NCBI GenBank assembly: GCA_902462065.1 | Contig: CABQAK010000024.1 | Location: 1-34,527 of the forward strand | Length of the DNA: 34,527 nucleotides | Source: an uncultured Collinsella sp. | GTDB lineage: Bacteria > Actinomycetota > Coriobacteriia > Coriobacteriales > Coriobacteriaceae | Reading direction: 5' to 3' | In this document: positions 31,808 through 34,527 of the stretch, piece after piece | Numbering within the stretch: the first letter of the stretch is position 1 | How the letters are laid out: each line of letters starts with the position of its first letter | Program-made: the position numbers and the translations under genes | The notes under the pieces: model-generated | What the model saw: only the letters and a program-made list of their open reading frames with translations | The model's database searches: none | Told to the model about the DNA's origin: nothing

Positions 31808-31853
31808 CATGTGAGGGACAATTCATTTCTTTTTTTGAAGAGAGGAATTCACT

Positions 31854-32192
31854 ATGAAGAAGATTACGGCGATCGTTCGTGCCGAGAAGCTTGAGGTTCT
31901 TAAAGACGCGCTGTTTGCTGCTGATGTTCGCGGTATGACTATCAACCAGGTGCAGGGCTGCGGTGCGCAACATGGCTGGAAGGAATACGTGCGCGGCAAC
32001 GAGTTGCTTGTCAACACGATCCCTAAGGTGCAGTTCACCCTTATCTGCGCCGATGAACATGTCGACGGAATTGTCGACATCATCTGCAGCGCCGCTCGCA
32101 CCGGAGCCGTTGGAGACGGCAAGATTTGGGTCGAACCGGTCGAGGAGGTAATCCGCATCCGTACCGGCGAACACGGCCCCGCCGCGGTGTAG
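31854..32192 (+). CDS. glnK: P-II family nitrogen regulatory protein
   Basis: Trimeric nitrogen sensor of 112 residues that binds ATP/ADP and 2-oxoglutarate and controls the neighbouring ammonium channel. Seen: MKKITAIVRAEKLEVLKDAL, the T-loop region (about 37-55), and the B-loop TGAVGDGKIWV. The T-loop departs from the norm: the residue at 51, the Tyr that is uridylylated in proteobacteria and adenylylated in actinobacteria, is Leu (RGNELLVN). Gln39 of the usual 'GRQKG' is also shifted (GAQHG). Tyr45 (KEYVRG, usually Tyr46) remains. Thus classical covalent control is absent. ATG follows AGAGGAATTCACT; 156 bp and a large hairpin separate it from amt. Confidence 0.93.
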   Translation: MKKITAIVRAEKLEVLKDALFAADVRGMTINQVQGCGAQHGWKEYVRGNELLVNTIPKVQFTLICADEHVDGIVDIICSAARTGAVGDGKIWVEPVEEVIRIRTGEHGPAAV

Positions 32193-32273
32193 GACAATCT
32201 TTCGCCTGATGGGCGTGCCTCTCTTGGGGCGCGCCCGTTCTCGTCTACAATATCGTGCAGACGAAGGAGAGGC

Positions 32274-33137
32274 ATGTCCATGATCAAGATGTTTGCGAGT
32301 GACTTAGACGGAACGCTGCTGAACGCCCTGCACGAGGCAGATGGGACCATCCGCCGCGCCATTCGCGAGCTGACCGATGCCGGACTCCACGTGGTTCCCG
32401 CGACCGGACGCTCGACGCTGCCGATCGGCGAGCATGGCTTTACGGGCCTGACGCTTGACGCCTGCTGCTCCAATGGGTCCATCGTGCGCGACAGCCATGG
32501 CGAGGTGCTCAAGACCTGGACCATCGACCCACAGATCACCGAGGAGCTGCTCAAGGAGTTCCCGGATATCTGTTTTGACTGCTCCACGCCCGATGGCATG
32601 TTTTCGAGCGGATCGTTCGAGATGCACCAGGCGGGTTTTAAGAAGGACAGCCCTATCAAGCGCATCGTGATGCGCGGCATGCGCGCACGTGGCGGGTATC
32701 ACGAGGAGCAGTATTTCGACCAGTCGATCGGTGATATCCTGCGCCACGATGTATGCAAGATCAACTGCCGCGTGACCTCGCCCGAGCTGGAGCGCAATCT
32801 TAAGGCGTATTTGGCCGAGCGCTCGGACCGCGTGGTCAACGCGCCGTTCGATCCGGTGATGTTCGAGATCACGGACGTGGCGTGCAACAAGGGCGAGAGC
32901 GTGGCCTGGCTGGCGGGCTACTACGGTATTGCCGAGGACGAGGTCGCGGTCTATGGCGACGGCGGCAACGATATCGCCATGCTCAAGCGTTTCCGCCACA
33001 GCTACGCGACCAAAAACGCAAGCGATGCAGCCAAGGCCGCCGCGAGCGCGACCATCGGCAGCTGCATGGTCCACGCCGTCTCCAAACACATGCTCGCTAC
33101 CATGCACAAGCAAAACTCCCGCACCATCATCGAATAA
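32274..33137 (+). CDS. Cof-type HAD-IIB phosphatase
   Basis: Cytosolic sugar-phosphate-type phosphatase of the haloacid dehalogenase superfamily, 287 residues. Motif I is FASDLDGTLLN (nucleophile Asp10, acid Asp12), motif II is VVPATGR, and motif IV is VYGDGGNDIAML, with the lysine of motif III in CNKGESVAWL. The C2B cap occupies about 85-195. The start at 32274 is preceded by GGAGAGG; a second ATG at 32280 is possible. Followed by a palindromic repeat and then the small-peptide locus. Substrate unknown. Confidence 0.93.
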   Translation: MSMIKMFASDLDGTLLNALHEADGTIRRAIRELTDAGLHVVPATGRSTLPIGEHGFTGLTLDACCSNGSIVRDSHGEVLKTWTIDPQITEELLKEFPDICFDCSTPDGMFSSGSFEMHQAGFKKDSPIKRIVMRGMRARGGYHEEQYFDQSIGDILRHDVCKINCRVTSPELERNLKAYLAERSDRVVNAPFDPVMFEITDVACNKGESVAWLAGYYGIAEDEVAVYGDGGNDIAMLKRFRHSYATKNASDAAKAAASATIGSCMVHAVSKHMLATMHKQNSRTIIE

Positions 33138-33166
33138 TGTGACAAAGGGACAGCCCCTTTGTCACA
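33138..33166. repeat. TGTGACAAAGGG palindrome, copy 7 (left bracket)
   Basis: TGTGACAAAGGG (33138-33149) and CCCTTTGTCACA (33155-33166) form a perfect 12-bp stem with loop ACAGC. It overlaps the region directly after the HAD gene stop and is the mirror image, except for one base, of the copy at 33573-33600. The AAAGGGACAG core ties it to the CCTGCCAAAA repeats. Confidence 0.85.
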
Positions 33167-33222
33167 AGTACCCTGCACCCTTGGCATGCGAACATATATT
33201 CGTATATATAACTAAGTTTTGA

Positions 33223-33228
33223 TAGAAT
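33223..33228 (+). promoter_or_regulatory. candidate -10 element for the small-peptide transcript
   Basis: TAGAAT at 33223-33228, followed 7 bases later by GTTGACGGC, the outer arm of the long-range stem. The expected -35 area is a near-palindromic ATATATTCGTATATAT stretch (about 33194-33209) without a good hexamer, so the promoter may need, or be blocked by, a protein. Confidence 0.45.
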
Positions 33229-33292
33229 CGGTATCGTTGACGGCGGTTCAATGTGCCGGGCAGCGCTCTCCATCTGATGGGAGGTGATGCCC

Positions 33293-33418
33293 ATGACCGA
33301 TTTGATTGATTTCGTGAGACTTCTGACCGCTTTGGTCTCGTTCTTCACGGCGCTTGTCGGCCTTTCCGAGGCACTTAAGCAGCGTTCGAAGCGCAACAGA
33401 AGGGGTCGCCGCCGCTAA
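33293..33418 (+). CDS. 41-residue hydrophobic/basic peptide, candidate type I toxin
   Basis: Product begins MTDLIDFVRLLTALVS, continues with a hydrophobic helix to about residue 24, then a strongly basic tail ending RRGRRR. One amphipathic membrane helix followed by a positive tail is the layout of small type I toxins and holin-like peptides; no named family was matched. ATG at 33293 is 8 bases after GGGAGG, within GGAGGTGAT, a near-perfect Shine-Dalgarno; an in-frame ATG at 33287 is too close to it. It is too short for usual ORF cut-offs. It lies between two inverted copies of a palindromic repeat and has structured flanks. It could instead be a benign small membrane protein. Confidence 0.7.
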   Translation: MTDLIDFVRLLTALVSFFTALVGLSEALKQRSKRNRRGRRR

Positions 33419-33432
33419 GGCGTTGACCCCCT
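33401..33432. terminator. hairpin across the small ORF stop, possible shared terminator
   Basis: GGGGTC (33402-33407) pairs with GACCCC (33425-33430), with GCC/GGC pairing inside. It overlaps the TAA at 33416-33418. Convergent transcripts from both sides would meet here. No real U-run on either strand, so function is uncertain. Confidence 0.45.
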
Positions 33433-33433
33433 A

Positions 33434-33480
33434 ATGCAAACAACGGCGCTGCCCAGCTTTCCAGAACTTGGGCTGCCGTC
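33434..33480 (-). ncRNA. possible antisense RNA opposite the small-peptide 3' region
   Basis: Inferred from a minus-strand promoter at 33487-33515. The RNA would start near 33480 and run left, complementary to the 3' part of the peptide mRNA, perhaps to the hairpin at 33401-33432. Its 5' sequence (GTCGACGGCAG) resembles that of the peptide mRNA rather than being complementary to it. Ends are guesses; no expression evidence. Confidence 0.35.
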
Positions 33481-33486
33481 GACACT

Positions 33487-33515
33487 ATTCTACCCACGAA
33501 TGACATTTTGAACAA
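33487..33515 (-). promoter_or_regulatory. candidate promoter for a convergent RNA
   Basis: On the minus strand TTGTTC (33510-33515) and TAGAAT (33487-33492) are spaced 17 bp. The -10 is identical to the one proposed for the peptide mRNA at 33223. It reads towards the small ORF, and there is no coding frame in front of it. Confidence 0.5.
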
Positions 33516-33572
33516 TTGGCAATGCCGCTCCAAAAGCCAGGCACAACTGGCACAACCTAGGCGGTCGCTGAA

Positions 33573-33600
33573 TGTGACAAAGGGGCTGCCCTTTGTCACA
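33573..33600. repeat. TGTGACAAAGGG palindrome, copy 8 (right bracket)
   Basis: TGTGACAAAGGG-GCTG-CCCTTTGTCACA type palindrome (33573-33600). Its reverse complement equals the copy at 33138-33166 except for one missing A in the loop, so the two copies are inverted relative to each other. The 155-bp stretch 33419-33572 holds no other gene. Confidence 0.85.
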
Positions 33601-33626
33601 TCAAAAATATTGCCTTTACGTGTTGG

Positions 33627-33671
33627 TGCACACGGTGTGCAATAATACTCGCACTGTGCAATAGCGCACAG
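33627..33671. promoter_or_regulatory. two palindromic operator candidates upstream of the TetR gene
   Basis: TGCACACGGTGTGCA (33627-33641) is a perfect 15-bp palindrome, and CTGTGC-AATAGC-GCACAG (33654-33671) is a perfect 6-6-6 palindrome. Both contain TGTGCAATA. They are 22-66 bp before the TTG start of a TetR-family gene, the usual place for autoregulation. Promoter hexamers are unclear (possible TAATAC at 33643). Confidence 0.65.
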
Positions 33672-33692
33672 GCTGAGTAACAAGGAGGACGC

Positions 33693-34403
33693 TTGTCCCA
33701 GCTCGAGAAATGCGATCGCCGGTCCCTTCGCTCGCAGCGTGCCCTTCGCCAGGCACTTGCCAGCGAGCTTGCCGAAAGCGGCGACCTTTCGCGCATTAAT
33801 GTCGCGTCGCTCACCGAGCGCGCTGGCCTTACGCGCCGCACGTTCTATTCGCACTACCGCGATATTCCCGACTTTATCAATCAAATCGAGGACGGCTTGC
33901 TGGCCGAGATCCATGAGCGCATTGAGCTCATCACTGCAGCTCAGCTGCCTGATCTCTATCACAATATCGATGAGCTCGAGCCAGCGCCCGGTTCGGTTGA
34001 GCTGCTGCGTTATCTTGCGGCCAACCGCGACTTAATCGGTGCGCTGTTGGGTCCGGGCGGCGACCAGGCCTTCATTAAAAGGATCATCGACACCGCTCGT
34101 GAGGCTGTGGTGCCGCGTGCGCAGACGGGCATTTTGGGCCTGGCGCTGGGCACGTTCTTTGACTACTACGTCACCTACGTCGTGAGTGCCGAGGTCGGCA
34201 TGATTCAGCGCTGGTTTGAGCGCGGACTCACCGAATCGCCCGAGGCCATGGCGCGCATTATGACGGTGCTCGCTTTTGTGCGCCCTGGTGACCTGTATGG
34301 CCAACCCATCGATATCAACGTGCCGGAATACGGTATGAAGCTATTGAACTTGCAGCTCGAGGATGCGGCTGACACCGCCGCAACCGTCGGGTCCAACAAC
34401 TAA
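33693..34403 (+). CDS. TetR/AcrR-family transcriptional regulator
   Basis: DNA-binding regulator of 236 residues. TTG start at 33693, chosen for AAGGAGG at 33682-33688 and because the HTH is complete from there. The N-terminal HTH (about 10-55) has SRINVASLTERAGLTRRTFYSHYRDI, where FYSHY is the TetR helix-3 hallmark. The C-terminal ligand domain resembles the TetR_C type with GTFFDYYVTYVVSAEVGMIQRWFERGLTESPEAMARIM. Two palindromes upstream are likely operators. It is followed 12 bp later by another start codon, so the downstream gene is probably in its operon and its target. Confidence 0.9.
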   Translation: MSQLEKCDRRSLRSQRALRQALASELAESGDLSRINVASLTERAGLTRRTFYSHYRDIPDFINQIEDGLLAEIHERIELITAAQLPDLYHNIDELEPAPGSVELLRYLAANRDLIGALLGPGGDQAFIKRIIDTAREAVVPRAQTGILGLALGTFFDYYVTYVVSAEVGMIQRWFERGLTESPEAMARIMTVLAFVRPGDLYGQPIDINVPEYGMKLLNLQLEDAADTAATVGSNN

Positions 34404-34415
34404 GAGGAGAGACAG

Positions 34416-34527
34416 ATGAGCAAACTCGTCGAGGGCATCAAGGACCGCATGGTCGCTGCTGCACGCGAGGCCGCGCCCGCCGTGGTGGACGCCGTCTTCT
34501 ATCTCCCGGCCCTGGCGGGGATGTACA
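34416..34527 (+). CDS. 5' end of a gene cut by the window edge
   Basis: ATG at 34416 behind GAGGAGA (34404-34410), with the frame open to the right edge (37 codons). It starts MSKLVEGIKDRMVAAAREAA and continues to a more hydrophobic stretch (VVDAVFYLPALAGMY). Too short to assign. Directly after the TetR gene, so probably co-transcribed and perhaps regulated by it. Confidence 0.75.
   Translation, partial: MSKLVEGIKDRMVAAAREAAPAVVDAVFYLPALAGMY

Larger units (their letters stand above)
33236..33483 (+). other. nested long-range inverted repeats enclosing the small ORF
   Basis: GTTGACGGC (33236-33244) pairs with GCCGTCGAC (33475-33483; one G-U), and GGGCAGCGC (33258-33266) pairs exactly with GCGCTGCCC (33446-33454). 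The order a-b-ORF-b'-a' allows the 5' and 3' ends of one transcript to close on each other. A hairpin CTC(T)CCAT/ATGGGAG (33266-33283) sequesters the Shine-Dalgarno. Such end-to-end pairing and SD masking are features of type I toxin mRNAs such as hok; the assignment is inference. Confidence 0.6.

Noticed and set aside
33419..33572. separate small gene right of the candidate toxin
   Set aside because: Frames here are short, lack ribosome sites and overlap the inverted-repeat arms; a convergent RNA explains the promoter better.

Overview
The window looks like a chromosomal segment of a high-GC Gram-positive gut bacterium of the Coriobacteriia, most likely Collinsella. This is an inference from gene content and style: G/C-rich codon use, two-component and FtsX-type ABC genes of that lineage, an SEC-C methionine aminopeptidase, and dense families of short intergenic palindromes. 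No rRNA, tRNA, prophage, transposase or CRISPR array was seen. Most genes are housekeeping or transport genes; the unusual material is intergenic.

Layout. 1-3335: a left-edge G/C-rich tandem repeat, a 172-bp palindromic element, ogt (DNA alkylation repair), and an OmpR-type response regulator with its histidine kinase. 3622-4330: a GyrI-like gene on the minus strand behind a perfect LexA-type box. 4532-8004: a two-gene FtsX/MacB-type ABC transporter. 8005-10995: a repeat-rich zone holding a membrane-anchored XRE regulator, a small conserved protein and two copies of a ~377-bp sequence. 11019-15053: phosphofructokinase, a cysteine Ntn-hydrolase, an M18 aminopeptidase and a small ORF. 15418-18308: a minus-strand 2-hydroxyacid dehydrogenase, map and a radical SAM protein. 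18533-21803: an alpha/beta hydrolase, then a GGDEF-REC-HD-GYP protein paired with an Hpt protein. 21909-26268: a minus-strand polar amino acid ABC operon (binding protein, two permeases, ATPase) ending in a class I glutamine amidotransferase-like hydrolase. 26380-26595: an array of six alternating 15-bp arms. 26653-28434: a Dxs-family gene on the minus strand. 28662-30221: an HD-domain protein and a CmpB-type membrane protein. 30420-33137: amt-glnK nitrogen genes and a HAD phosphatase. 33138-33600: a compact locus with a 41-residue hydrophobic/basic peptide. 33693-34527: a TetR regulator and the start of a following gene.

The best candidate for an undescribed system is 33138-33600. A 41-codon ORF has a strong Shine-Dalgarno sequence that folds into a hairpin. 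Its predicted mRNA ends can pair through two nested 9-bp stems. There is a possible convergent promoter on the other strand and a hairpin over the stop codon. The whole locus is bracketed by near-identical inverted 28/29-bp palindromes. It resembles a type I toxin-antitoxin cassette, but that is inference. Other strong points are the LexA box before the GyrI-like gene, covarying palindromes that start with GTTGCGGTG, the 40-bp-period alternating arm array, and a P-II protein without Tyr51.
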